A stretch of DNA of 64,000 bases from Theocolax elegans (lineage: Eukaryota; Arthropoda; Insecta; Hymenoptera; Cerocephalidae), in assembly GCA_026168455.1 (NCBI GenBank), contig CM047430.1, forward strand, positions 5,293,448-5,357,447, in the 5' to 3' direction. Each line of letters starts with the position of its first letter. Position 1 is the first letter of the stretch. Below the pieces are notes generated by a model. It did no database searches. It was not told the origin of the DNA and saw only the letters and a program-made list of their open reading frames with translations. The translations under genes and the position numbers were made by a program. This document shows positions 32,941 through 44,300 of the stretch, piece after piece.

Positions 32941-33415
32941 TAAATAAGAAAAAGAAATTAATACGTATTTTAATTAGCTCAAGCTGGCAAAAGATAAATC
33001 AAGACTTTGTTTAATTTGCTCAAGCATTAAATGCATTGAAAAATTAATAAATAGTTAGTTAAATAATAAAATATTGTCGGACATCCCTTACGCCAGCCTG
33101 CAAATATTAATTATATGCAATAAAAAATACTAATCAACGTATTTCTAAATATATTTTTGAAATTTTAATTGAACCTTTTCTATTTTTAATTGAACCAACG
33201 TTAAAATGTTTAAAAAATCATAAATTTATTTAAAAGATTAAAAAAACATTTATGAGAAATGGACTATGTATTACTGGCATACGAAGCATGCGCGAAATCT
33301 TTCGACTATCTTCAGGTTAGTTCCTACTCCGGCGGGAAGTACGAACTCGACAATAAGTATATGACTACATTCAAAACATCTGACAAATTCTGTTTTATTT
33401 ATAAATTATAAAAAA
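32941..33415. other. upstream flank of the Helitron coding region (duplication unit 2)
   Basis: A near-exact repeat of 31286-31758, with only small homopolymer differences. No gene is seen. Confidence 0.6.
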
Positions 33416-33545
33416 ATTAATTAAAATTCTAAATTAATAAATAAGCCAAAATTCAAATGAGTAACATTAAAAAAAATAAACCCTTAACCGTAAGCCACAC
33501 ACCAGGAGGCACAACTTAAATACAAGTTCTGATATTTTAACAGCG

Positions 33546-33640
33546 TATAGATGCGGTAACCGTGAGCGCTAAGGCGCACGCTATATGCAACTGTTATTCA
33601 AAAGGTCTCGGGTTAGAAGCTGTTCGAGACCTTCATTTTT
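33546..33640 (+). mobile_element. tRNA-like segment (Ser/Leu type), SINE head or tRNA pseudogene
   Basis: CGTGAGCGCTAAGGCGCACG resembles the D-arm region of class II tRNAs. Further on, GGTCTCG and CGAGACC form a 7-bp stem around a loop containing GTTAGAAGC, like a long T-arm, followed by a run of eight T. It does not fold as a canonical tRNA to my reading, so a derived SINE or decayed tRNA is likelier. Confidence 0.35.
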
Positions 33641-33828
33641 TTTAAATATATTACATATAACATTTTTATCATTTTATTAAATTAAAAAAAATTACAATTT
33701 ATGATACTGTCAACTGTTTTAATTTGTACTCAATGATTAATTTATTATATTGATTATTCAACTTAATAATTTATAAGGTACTTATGCGTACAAATGACAA
33801 AAATTGTATTTGACCAAGAATTGTAAAT

Positions 33829-33919
33829 CACACTTTTAGGTTATAATATTAATTGACCTCCGGTCCTTTGAATGATCTTAGAATGATTCATCCCTCATTA
33901 ATATTATAACGTAAGAGTG
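33829..33919. mobile_element. 91-bp palindromic micro-element
   Basis: TCACACTTTTAGGTTATAAT at the left pairs with ATTATAACGTAAGAGTGA at the right, around about 40 bp. The inner 14 bp (GTTATAATATTAAT) pair perfectly. It is too short to classify. Confidence 0.55.
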
Positions 33920-34962
33920 AATTTATCCCCGTAGAGAGGTTAGCCCGGATATTCGGTTATTAGATATAGGGTTATTGGTTTTATATACGTTATTCTATCG
34001 AATAACCTAAAATATAATAACCTTATTCAAATTTACATGATTAGATTTATAATACTGTCAACTGTTTTAATTTTTACTTCATAATTAATTTATTATATTG
34101 ACTATTTATATAATTTATAAACTATAATATATAAATATATAAACATATGTGTGAACTTATGCGGACTCAAATTGTTTTGTCGATATTTTGTGGTTATGTA
34201 GTGATCTCATATATAAAAATATATAAAGTACCTAATATATAAAAATATTTAATTAAAATACAAATTTGTGGGATAGTAGAAAATACTTATCGATTAGTCT
34301 GTTTTGATTTCAGAACTTTCAATTGCTGAAACTGATTATGGAATTTAAGTAACATATAACTGATATATATGTTATATTAATTATATTATGTTATATTAAT
34401 ATGATATATATATTATATTAATTATACTTGATATTTAATCAAATTTTTTTTCGAACTGCAAAATGTTCAATAGAAAAAAGTTTTGGAATTTTAAAACAAA
34501 CACTTCGTCTATATAAAGTTTTTATGTAGAATTTGAAGTTTTTCATTTATTACAAAAATACGTGTATTATTGATCATTTAGCATTTTTTAAGCGTTTTTA
34601 TATGTTTATCTAAAGAAATTCGTTTCCAATTGCAAAGTATTTCATAGAAAATGTTTTGTAATTTTGAAACGAATATTTCGTCCATTTAAATTTTTTTGTA
34701 GAACCTCAAGTTTTTGAGTTGTTGAAGAATAACTGTATTTATGAACCTGTAAATATCATTATAACTGGAAATAGGACTATAAAGTTCCCAAATGATAAAG
34801 AATATAACCTTAAAATTTCAATCAAATTGATGGACAACTTTTTGAGATATTTGAGGAACAACACTTTTTTCGATGACAAAAATATAAGACACTTCCGTTA
34901 TACGGTTGTGCACAATTATGTAAAAATTTTTCATATTTGTCATACCATCAGTATATGTAAAT

Positions 34963-34990
34963 CGCGAGCGAAGCGAGCGTTCATAGCTAG
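34963..34990 (+). mobile_element. Helitron-like 3' terminus (candidate)
   Basis: CGCGAGCGAAGCGAGCG is followed by TTCATAG and CTAG, then T in AT-rich DNA. It is the clearest of three such ends in the window. It lies on the opposite strand from the Helitron genes, so it belongs to another, probably non-autonomous, copy lying to the left. Confidence 0.4.
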
Positions 34991-35015
34991 TAATAAAATA
35001 ATTTCGTTCCCGCGC

Positions 35016-35065
35016 AGGATCTAGTATGTATTTTATGGTGTGAGAGTGTTTTCAAACTAGATCCT
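35016..35065. repeat. perfect 10-bp inverted repeat
   Basis: AGGATCTAGT (35016-35025) and ACTAGATCCT (35056-35065) flank a 30-base loop. It lies just upstream of the hairpin chain. Confidence 0.7.
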
Positions 35066-35337
35066 TTCGGGTGAGGTAGCTGCCCCACCCCCCTACTCCC
35101 TTTTTAAAGAAAAATAAATAATTTAGTTTTCTTTATATACGGGACGCGGCAATTCAATTGGTTTTTTTTTTTAATTCGAGATAGAAATTTCTGTGTTGCT
35201 TTCTCCCCTCCCTGACCCACATATATTATATTATTAGTAATTTTAATTTAATATTCGTATATTATTTATTACTATTTATTTATATAATATATGTATAATT
35301 TTATTTGTGTGTGAATAAAATATATTTTGCAACTATT
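35066..35337. other. AT-rich spacer
   Basis: Contains a short C-rich patch near 35080-35100. Nothing else is recognisable. Confidence 0.5.
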
Positions 35338-36668
35338 GTTAATTATTTAGACTTGTTTGCAAGTTAAATAATTAACAGTAAGTAACTTTGTGTGAACTCG
35401 TGTGTGAGTAAAATAATTAAAATTATATTTATTGCAATTATCTGACAGTGATTATTCAATTTAATATTTTGTATTTGTTGAGTGTTACTGTTCACGATAC
35501 TTGTATTATATTTTTGTAAATTTTTGGGTGTGAGAAAATTTTTTTTTATAACTCGTGTTAATTGTTCAGACTTTTTGCAAGTTAAACAATTAATGAAGTA
35601 TCTTTGTGCGATTGTTCCGCAAAGATACGAGAGTTGTAAAATATAATTATTTAGACTCGAGAGTGAGTTAAATAATTAAATATTTTTTGCATGTATTTTA
35701 ATGATCGGCATATAACCTAATATTTTGTATTCATTATTTGCTGTGAAATTTTGATATATGTAAAAAAAACTTTCTTTTCTCTTTTTTGTGTGTTTAAATT
35801 ATATCTCCACACATTTTTACCAATTATTTAGACTTGTTTGTTAGTTAAATAATTGGTTATAATTTTTTTTGGGTGTGTTTGAGTAAGATAATTCGGTGCA
35901 TAAATTTAATTGTTTAGACTTGTTGGCAAGATAAATAATTAAATTTTCATTTCCTATTCGTTCACTTTATTTAAAAAAGGGAAATATAAATTATTTCAAC
36001 TTGGTAGCAACATAAATTATTTATTTAGTCCTTTTTAGAATAAAATAAATATATTTCGCTGAAAAAAAAACAATTGTCGTTTGGGACGACAATTTGTGAA
36101 ATAATTATTTTGTTGCAAACCATACGGGATTTACAACATTTAGTAAATACCCTATACCGTTGAAATAATTTAATTAAATTTGTGTTTGTAGTGTCGTGTA
36201 AATTATAAAGGAAAATTTTTTTTTGTTTTGGGCTTGGAAAAGCAAAATAATAAATAGTGTCTTGGTGTGTGTGAATCACAAGACACTGTATTTATTTTAT
36301 ATTTATTTTAAAATTAATTATTTAGGCTCGTTAGTGAGCTAAATAATTTAATTTTTTTTTGTCTTTTCTTCCATTATAATTTGTTGTTCTGTATTTATTA
36401 ATAGATTGAAACTTTAATTATTTCAATTTCCATAACAAAATAAATTCTTTTCGCCGGTGAGGAATCTTTTGGATTATAACCGGCGAGAGAGATACTTTGG
36501 GAAATCGTTAAATTTGCCATTACTGACGATATTGAAATAATTTGAGATTTTTTTTTGTTAATAATTATTTTTGCTTGCAGAAGCAATTGTATAGAGTCTT
36601 GGTGTGTGTGAGTCACAAGACACTATTATAAACATTAATTATTTAGACTTGTGAGCACGTTAAATAAC
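35338..36668. repeat. chain of covarying hairpins (possible structured RNA locus)
   Basis: At least seven imperfect hairpins share the frame AATTATTTA-G-stem-loop-stem-TAAATAATT: 35338-35376, 35558-35593, 35645-35677, 35820-35856, 35903-35945, 36316-36348 and 36633-36665. In most, one G after AATTATTTA is unpaired, while the bases after it change in pairs: ACTTG/CAAGT, ACTC/GAGT, GCTC/GAGC. Outer pairs change too (CCAATT/AATTGG; TTGTT/AACAA). Other stems lie between them: GTATCTTTG/CAAAGATAC (35598-35628), AATTGTCGT/ACGACAATT (36072-36094), AGTGTCTTG/CAAGACACT (36256-36287, repeated with one mismatch at 36593-36624) and TCGCCGGT/ACCGGCGA (36448-36483). The right half resembles two diverged modules of about 350 bp. 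No coding frame explains it. The function is unknown. Confidence 0.65.
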
Positions 36669-36726
36669 ACAGCCACACAAAAAAAAAATGTCAAAACCCA
36701 CGGACCAGACCATATATACCTTATGT

Positions 36727-37195
36727 TTTTGAGGTCGCTGATTCCGAATCCGTGGTCCGTTTGACCCCATCACCTCAGGGTCAAGGTCAGGTCAAGGTCA
36801 AATTTACAAAATTAACGGCAACCAAGGTTTAACAGTATACATATATGTTTTTGAGGTCGCTGATTCCGAATCCGTGGTCCGTTTGACCCCATCACCTCAG
36901 GGTCAAGGTCAGGTCAAGGTCAAATTTACAAAATTAACGGCAACCAAGGTTTAACAGTATACATATATGTTTTTGAGGTCGCTGATTCCGAATCCGTGGT
37001 CCATTTGACCCCATCACCTCAGGGTCAAGGTCAGGTCAAGGTCAAATTTACAAAATTAACGGCATCCTAGGTTTAACAGTATACATATATGTTTTTTGGG
37101 GTCGCCGAATCCGAATCCGTGGTTCCGTTTGACTCCATCACCTCATAGTGAAGGTTATTTGAAGGTAAAATCGACAAAATTCTTGTAAAACAAAC
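36727..37195. repeat. 122-bp tandem repeat, four units
   Basis: GAGGTCGCTGATTCCGAATC begins units at 36731, 36853 and 36975; the fourth starts at 37098 and is diverged. Periods are 122-123 bp. Units 1-3 each contain two copies of TCAAGGTCA in tandem, 11 bp apart (36781, 36792; 36903, 36914; 37025, 37036). Confidence 0.95.
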
Positions 37196-37313
37196 CAAAC
37201 TTCATGCCATTTATTTTTTCTTACTATACCTTACACGTTTCTCATCAAATGATCGGTGCAAAGGTTTCCTTTTGCGTTTTTTCCCAGTAGTTTTACAATC
37301 TCTTTTTAACATC
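37196..37313. other. short spacer before the exon-like fragment
   Basis: Unremarkable sequence ending in a pyrimidine-rich stretch and AACATCCAG, a possible splice acceptor. Confidence 0.4.
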
Positions 37314-37520
37314 CAGCAGTAGTCGGCCAGCATACTAGCATTCCATCTACCTTGAAAAATGATGAAGAAGATAACGAAGTCAGTGGCGGCATTGATGGGG
37401 GTGGAATTGATAAAAATGACTTAAAAGATGAATCGTATGAAAGCGATAGTGATGAAGAAATTGAAAATGATGATGATGATCCACACATCCACACATCCAC
37501 ACATCCACACATCCACACAT
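37314..37520 (+). CDS. exon-like fragment encoding an acidic peptide (partial, uncertain)
   Basis: After a plausible acceptor (TTTTTAACATCCAG) the plus strand is open for about 60 codons, without an ATG at its beginning. It encodes AVVGQHTSIPST, then a Gly- and Asp/Glu-rich stretch ending SDEEIENDDDD. The frame then runs into a (CCACACAT)n minisatellite (37484-37520). Acidic leaders like this occur in transposases and in nuclear proteins, but I do not recognise a family. It may be a decayed host or transposon exon, or chance. Confidence 0.25.
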
Positions 37521-38017
37521 TATATTAAAATTTTATACTGTCAAAATGACGATTTAAATATAAATTATGTTATATTTTTTTAAATAGTTTGTAAAATTTA
37601 TTTTTTTTAATTCAATATGATCGCGGCACCCAAAGGAATAATTAGACATAGTGTTTGACTTTTTTATAGGTATTTAATTAATTTTTTATTGGTTTTAAAG
37701 TTTAAGTCTGAGCGTACGTCCGTACATCCGTACGTCCGTACGTCCGTACGTCCGTACAGGCGGCTTTTTATTTTTTAACTCTTCTTATATCTCTCATGGA
37801 TTTTCGAAAAAATGAATTTTTTTTTAATGAAAGTGATCGGAACCACACGGATTAATTAGAAATAGTGTTTAACTTTTTTATGGGTGTTTAATTACTTTTT
37901 TATTTACTTTTTTTACTTTTTTATAATCGATTAGTTATAACTGAAGATAACATTAAGGATTGGATATCATCAACAAATATATGGGAATATTTAATATATA
38001 AGGGAATATTTTTTTTT
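37519..38017. repeat. left flanking repeat of the 96-bp satellite (copy 1)
   Basis: It starts with ATATTAAAATTTTATACTGTC and includes AATATGATCGCGGCAC, TTAAGTCTGAGCGTACGTCC and a (CGTACGTC)n run at 37707-37757. The same segment recurs, diverged, at 46010-46395 on the other side of the satellite, each time preceded by a CCACATCC-type minisatellite. Confidence 0.8.
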
Positions 38018-38397
38018 TAATTTCGAAATATGGGTTCCAGTAGATGATGCCCCGTCGACCTATGGGTAACAGTAGGGACCTAGACATCTTCTACAGGAAG
38101 AAAAAAATTTTTTTTTTTACGTAATAGGTCTTTCAGTAGATATTTCCCCGATGACCTGGAGGTAACATTACCGACCTGGCCAGAAGAAAATTTTTTTTTT
38201 TATTTCGTAATAAGTCTTTCTCTAAATGTTGCCCCGATGACCTAGAGGTAACATTACCGACCTGGACATCTTCTACAGGAAGAAAATATTTTCTTTTATT
38301 TCGTAATAAGTCTTTCGCTAAATGTTGCCCCAATGACCTGGAGGTAAAATTACCGACCTCGACATCTTCTACAGGAAGAAAAATTTTTTTTTTGGTT
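38018..38397. repeat. 96-bp satellite, left block
   Basis: Four monomers of about 95 bp, anchored by CAGTAGATGATGCCCCGTCG, GGTAACAGTAGGGACCT, CATCTTCTACAGGAAGAAAA and a T tract. The block is cut by the LTR insertion at 38398. Confidence 0.9.
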
Positions 38398-39669
38398 TGT
38401 GACAAGGTATGTAATACCTGTCAAGTTAATAAGCGAGCGAACCCCAATACAAACTAGCCTACCTACCCTCACATCTCTAAGCCTACCTATCCTACACGAA
38501 GCTACCTAAATCCCCAATACTTCTCTTAGCTCCTTCCCCCTAGCACATGGAAGCAGCATGTCAGGAGAGGCGATACCACTTCTAGGAGGCTTCGCACCAG
38601 GACCATGGAGCAGCCTGGGATGGCCCAAGGTGCCAGATGGAGTAGCACGAGCAGCAACAAGACATCCAGGAAGCTGTGAAACAGTTAGATAATTAATAAT
38701 AATCCTAATTAGAAGGAAACAAGGACGCATGTAGTGCACATAGTAACTGACAGCTACATGCTCGGAGAGGATTCGAAGTGAGGTTATGGTACTCATAACA
38801 TTACCATTACTCTCAATTAATAATCAGTAAATAATACGCAGCACTCCCTCGGGAGATAGATATTCACCTAAGAGGCAGCCAGCATCCCCGCAGCAACGCA
38901 GCACCGACGAAGAGCAGCAGTCATTGACCCGACGCGCACCAGCTGAGCAGCCACCGTGAGAGCGTGTGGGAGAGAAGACTCGAAGATCGGCCGTCCCGTC
39001 TGCACCTGTAACAGAGTAGACTCATTAGCCGATACATTATACATCACGGAACGATCATAAAGGCTTACCTGGGTTACAGCATCACCAGGGACACCATCCT
39101 CTCAGTGGGAAGCAGCAGCCCCGGCAACGTCGTCCGCCTTGATCAACATGGCCGCGAGCACTCACTATACGAGGCGCGCGAGACGACGGCGGCCGACGGG
39201 CGACTCGACGCGAGAAGCTGCGCGCGCACGTCGGGCCCGAGCAGCGAAGCGGCGAACGAGCCCGAGCTCGACAGAACTCATCGGGACGCCATCGAGGCAA
39301 CATCAGAACCGATTCACGACCGAATACCGATCGACATTTGTGTGTGTGTGTGAGAGCAATTGACCGCAAAGCAGCAGACTTCCAGGAGACGATCTCCACT
39401 GGCATAAGGTGGGTGCACGCCCTGCACCGGTATTTCACGATCTCTCCTGACCGTAAGTGTGCTTCCCCTTTACTCCCCTTCCTCCCCTCACGCAGCAAGT
39501 AGCAGCAGCTCGCACGCAGCCGAGCACAACTATATAAATTCGCCGCGATCGTAAGCGGCTGGAGCCCAAACCTATTCTAATCGTTATAATAAATTACTAT
39601 TATTTTATATATTTTATTCATTTATTTCGCCTTTGACGCCACGCCCTAAACCCCAGCGTGACCGTTACA
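38398..39669 (+). mobile_element. solo LTR inserted in the 96-bp satellite
   Basis: 1272 bp run from TGTGACAAGG to GTGACCGTTACA (TG...CA). Both sides carry GGTT (38394-38397 and 39670-39673), a 4-bp target duplication, and the satellite monomer GGTTTCGTAATAGG resumes exactly after it. A polyadenylation-like AATAAATTACT patch lies near 39590. No internal region is present, so this is a solo LTR left by recombination. Open frames on both strands at 39082-39498 are within the LTR. Confidence 0.7.
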
Positions 39670-40445
39670 GGTTTCGTAATAGGCCCCCCAGTAGATGATG
39701 CCCCGTCGATCTATGGGTAACAGTAGGGACCTAAACATCGTCTAATGGAAGAAAAATTTTTTTTTTTTTTTACGTAATAGGTCTTTCAGTAGATATTATC
39801 CCGATGACCTGGAGGTAACATTACCGACCTGGCCATCTTCTACAGGAAGAAAATTTTTTTTTTATTTCGTAATAAGTCTTTCTCTAAATGTTGCCCCAAT
39901 GACCTGAAGGTAACATTACCGACCTCGACATCTTCTACATGAAGAAAATTTTTTTTTTTTGGTTTCGAAATAGGCCTTCCAGTAGATGATGCCCCGTCGA
40001 CCGATGGGTAACAGTATTGACCTAAACATCTTCTACAGGAAGAAAAAATTTTTTTTTTGGTTTCGTAATAGGCCTTCCAGTAGATGATGCCCCGTCGACC
40101 AATGGGTAACAGTATTGACCTAAACATCTTCTACAGGAAGAAAAATTTTTTTTTTGGTTTCGTAATAGGCCTTCCAGTAGATGATGCCCCGTCGACCTAT
40201 GGGTAACAGTAGGGACCTTAACATCGTCTAATGGAAGAAAAATTTTTTTTTTTTTTACGTAATAGGTCTTTCAGTAGATATTACCCGATGACCTGGAGGT
40301 AACATTACCGACCTGGCCATCTTCTACAGGAAGAAAAATTTTTTTTTTATTTCGTAATAAGTCTTTCTCTAAATGTTGCCCCAATGACCTGGAGGTAACA
40401 TTACCGACCTCGACATCTTCTACATGAAGAAAATTTTTTTTTTTT
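39670..40445. repeat. 96-bp satellite, second block
   Basis: Eight monomers of several types (markers ATGATGCCCCGTCG, ATATTACCCCGATGACC and AAATGTTGCCCCAATGACC). The block is copied at 41357-42131 as part of a 1.68-kb duplication. Confidence 0.9.
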
Positions 40446-41356
40446 GGAGAGGATTCGAAGTGAGGTTATGGTACTCATAACATTACCATTACTCTCAATT
40501 AATAATCAGTAAATAATACGCAGCACTCCCTCGGGAGATAGATATTCACCTAAGAGGCAGCCAGCATCCCCGCAGCAACGCAGCACCGACGAAGAGCAGC
40601 AGTCATTGACCCGACGCGCACCAGCTGAGCAGCCACCGTGAGAGCGTGTGGGAGAGAAGACTCGAAGATCGGCCGTCCCGTCTGCACCTGTAACAGAGTA
40701 GACTCATTAGCCGATACATTATACATCACGGAACGATCATAAAGGCTTACCTGGGTTACAGCATCACCAGGGACACCATCCTCTCAGTGGGAAGCAGCAG
40801 CCCCGGCAACGTCGTCCGCCTTGATCAACATGGCCGCGAGCACTCACTATACGAGGCGCGCGAGACGACGGCGGCCGACGGGCGACTCGACGCGAGAAGC
40901 TGCGCGCGCACGTCGGGCCCGAGCAGCGAAGCGGCGAACGAGCCCGAGCTCGACAGAACTCATCGGGACGCCATCGAGGCAACATCAGAACCGATTCACG
41001 ACCGAATACCGATCGGACATTTGTGTGTGTGTGTGAGAGCAATTGACCGCAAAGCAGCAGACTTCCAGGAGACGATCTCCACTTGGCATAAGGTGGGTGC
41101 ACGCCCTGCACCGGTATTTCACGATCTCTCCTGACCCGTAAGTGTGCTCCCCTTTACTCCCCTTCCTCCCCTCACGCAGGCAAGTAGCAGGCAGCTCGCA
41201 CGCAGCCGAGCACAACTATATTAAAGTCGCCGCGATCGTAAGCGGCTGGAGCCCAAACCTATTCTAATCGTTATAATAAATTACTATTATTTTATATATT
41301 TTATTCATTTATTTCGCCTTTGACGCCACGCCCTAAACCCCAGCGTGACCGTTACA
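40446..41356 (+). mobile_element. duplicated 3' fragment of the solo LTR
   Basis: A near-exact copy of 38764-39669. It begins abruptly after a satellite T tract with no TG end and no target duplication, so it arose by tandem duplication of LTR plus satellite (offset 1682-1687 bp), not by insertion. Confidence 0.9.
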
Positions 41357-44300
41357 GGTTTCGTAATAGGCCCCCCAGTAGATGATGCCCCGTCGATCTA
41401 TGGGTAACAGTAGGGACCTAAACATCGTCTAATGGAAGAAAAATTTTTTTTTTTTTTTACGTAATAGGTCTTTCAGTAGATATTACCCCGATGACCTGGA
41501 GGTAACATTACCGACCTGGCCATCTTCTACAGGAAGAAAATTTTTTTTTTATTTCGTAATAAGTCTTTCTCTAAATGTTGCCCCAATGACCTGAAGGTAA
41601 CATTACCGACCTCGACATCTTCTACATGAAGAAAATTTTTTTTTTTTTGGTTTCGAAATAGGCCTTCCAGTAGATGATGCCCCGTCGACCGATGGGTAAC
41701 AGTATTGACCTAAACATCTTCTACAGGAAGAAAAATTTTTTTTTTGGTTTCGTAATAGGCCTTCCAGTAGATGATGCCCCGTCGACCAATGGGTAACAGT
41801 ATTGACCTAAACATCTTCTACAGGAAGAAAAATTTTTTTTTTGGTTTCGTAATAGGCCTTCCAGTAGATGATGCCCCGTCGACCTATGGGTAACAGTAGG
41901 GACCTTAACATCGTCTAATGGAAGAAAAATTTTTTTTTTCTTTACGTAATAGGTCTTTCAGTAGATATTACCCCGATGACCTGGAGGTAACATTACCGAC
42001 ATGGCCATCTTCCACAGGAAGAAATTTTTTTTTTATTTCGTAATAAGTGTTTCTCTAAATGTTGCCCCAATGACCTGGAGGTAACATTACCGACCTCGAC
42101 ATCTTCTACATGAAGAAAAATTTTTTTTTTTGGTTTCGTAATAGGCCTTCCAGTAGATGATGCCCCGTCGACCTATGCGTACAGATGGAACCTAAACATC
42201 TTCTACAGGAATAATAATTTTTTTTTGTTTTCGTAATAGGCCTTCCAGTAGATGATGTCCCGTCGACCTTTTGGTAACAGTGGGGACCTAAACATCTTCT
42301 ACAGGAAGAAAAATTTTTTTTTTGGTTTCGTAATAGGCCTTCCAGTAGATGATGCCCCGTCGACCTATGGGTAACAGTAGAGACCTTAACATCTTCTACA
42401 GGAAGGAAAATTTTTTTTGGTTTCGTAATAGGTCCCCCAGTAGATTATGCCCCGTCAATCTATGGGTAACATTACCGACCTGGCCATCTTCTACAGGAAG
42501 AAAAATTTTTTTTTTATTCGTAATAAGTGTTTCTCTAAATGTTGCCCCAATGACCTGGAGGTAACATTACCGACCTCGACATCTTCTACATGAAGAAAAA
42601 TTTTTTTTTTTTGGTTTCGTAATAGGCCTTCCAGTAGATGATGCCCCGTCGACCTATGCGTAACAGATGGAACCTAAACATCTTCTACAGGAATAAAAAT
42701 TTTTTTTTTTGTTTTCGTAATAGGCCTTCCAGTAGATGATGTCCCGTCGACCTTTTGGTAACAGTGGGGACCTAACATCTTCTTACAGGAAGAAAAATTT
42801 TTTTTTTGGTTTCGTAATAGGCCTTCCAGTAGATGATTGCCCCGTCGACCTATGGGTAACAGTAGAGACCTTAACATCTTCTACAGGAAGGAAAATTTTT
42901 TTTGGTTTCGTAATAGGTCCCCCAGTAGATTATGCCCCGTCAATCTATGGGTACCAGTAGGGACCTAAACATCTTCTACAGGAAGAAAAATTTTTTTTTT
43001 ATATCGTAATAAGTGTTTCTCTAATTGTTGCCCCAATGACTTGGAGGTAACATTACCGACCTCGACATCTTCTACATGAAGAAAAATTTTTTTTTTTTTG
43101 TTTCGTAATAGGCCTTCCAGTAGATGATGCTCCGTCGACCTATGGGTAACAGAAGGAACCTAAACATCTTCTACAGGAATAAAAATTTTTTTTTTTTTTA
43201 CGTAATAGGTGTTTCAGTAGATATTACCCCGATGACCTGGAGGTAACATTACCGACCTGGCCATCTTCTACAGGAAGAAAATTTTTTTTTTATTTCGTAA
43301 TAAGTGTTTCTCTAAATGTTGCCGCAATGACCTGGAGGTAACATTACCGACCTCTACGTCTTCTACATGAAGAAAAATTTTTTTTTTTTGGTTTCGTAAT
43401 AGGCCTTCCAGTAGATGATGCCCCGTCGAACTATGGGTAACAGATGGAACCTAAACATCGTCTAATGGAAGAAAAATTTTTTTTTTTTTACGTAATAGGT
43501 CTTTCAGTAGATATTACCCCGATGACCTGGAGGTAACATTAAAAATTTTTTTTTTTTTTTTACGTAATAGGTCTTTCAGTAGATATTACCCCGATGACCT
43601 GGAGGTAACATTACCGACCTGGCCATCTTCTACAGGAAGAAAATTTTTTTTTTATTTCGTAATAAGTGTTTCTCTAAATGTTGCCTCAATGACCTGGAGG
43701 TAACATTACCGACCTCGACATCTTCTACATGAAGAAAAATTTTTTTTTTTGGTTTCGTAATAGGCCTTCCAGTAGATGATGCCCCGTCGAACTATGGGTA
43801 ACAGATGGAACCTAAACATCGTCTACAGGAAGAAAAATTTTTTTTTTTTTACGTAATAGGTCTTTCAGTAGATATTACCCCGATGACCTGGAGGTAACAT
43901 TAAAAATTTTTTTTTTTTTTTACGTAATAGGTCTTTCAGTAGATATTACCCCGATGACCTGGAGGTAACATTACCGACCAGGCCATCTTCTACAGGAAGA
44001 AAATTTTTTTTTTATTTCGTAATAAGTGTTTCTCTAAATGTTGCCTCAATGACCTGGAGGTAACATTACCGACCTCGACATCTTCTACATGAAGAAAAAT
44101 TTTTTTTTTTTGGTTTCGTAATAGGCCTTCCAGTAGATGATGCTCCGTCGACCTATGGGTAACAGAAGGAACCTAAACATCTTCTACAGGAATAAAAATT
44201 TTTTTTTTGGTTTCGTAATAGGCCTTCCAGTAGATGATGACCCGTCGACCTATGGGTAACAGATGGAACCTAAACATCTTCTACAGGAAGAAAAATTTTT

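Larger units (their letters stand above)
33416..34962. other. AT-rich non-coding region
   Basis: No protein gene is supported. It holds a tRNA-like segment (33546-33640), a 91-bp palindrome (33829-33919), and a diverged direct repeat of about 85 bp (33698-33780 and 34051-34140, sharing ATACTGTCAACTGTTTTAAT). The open frame at 34719-35024 has no recognisable similarity and runs across the Helitron-like end, so I do not call it. Confidence 0.5.

Noticed and set aside
34719..35024. 101-codon frame downstream of the AT-rich region
   Set aside because: No recognisable similarity, and it spans the Helitron-like terminus at 34963-34990; most likely chance.
39082..41215. Overlapping GC-rich frames on both strands (39105-39498 and 40764-41215)
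   Set aside because: They lie wholly inside a solo LTR and its duplicated fragment, and both strands are open because of GC composition.
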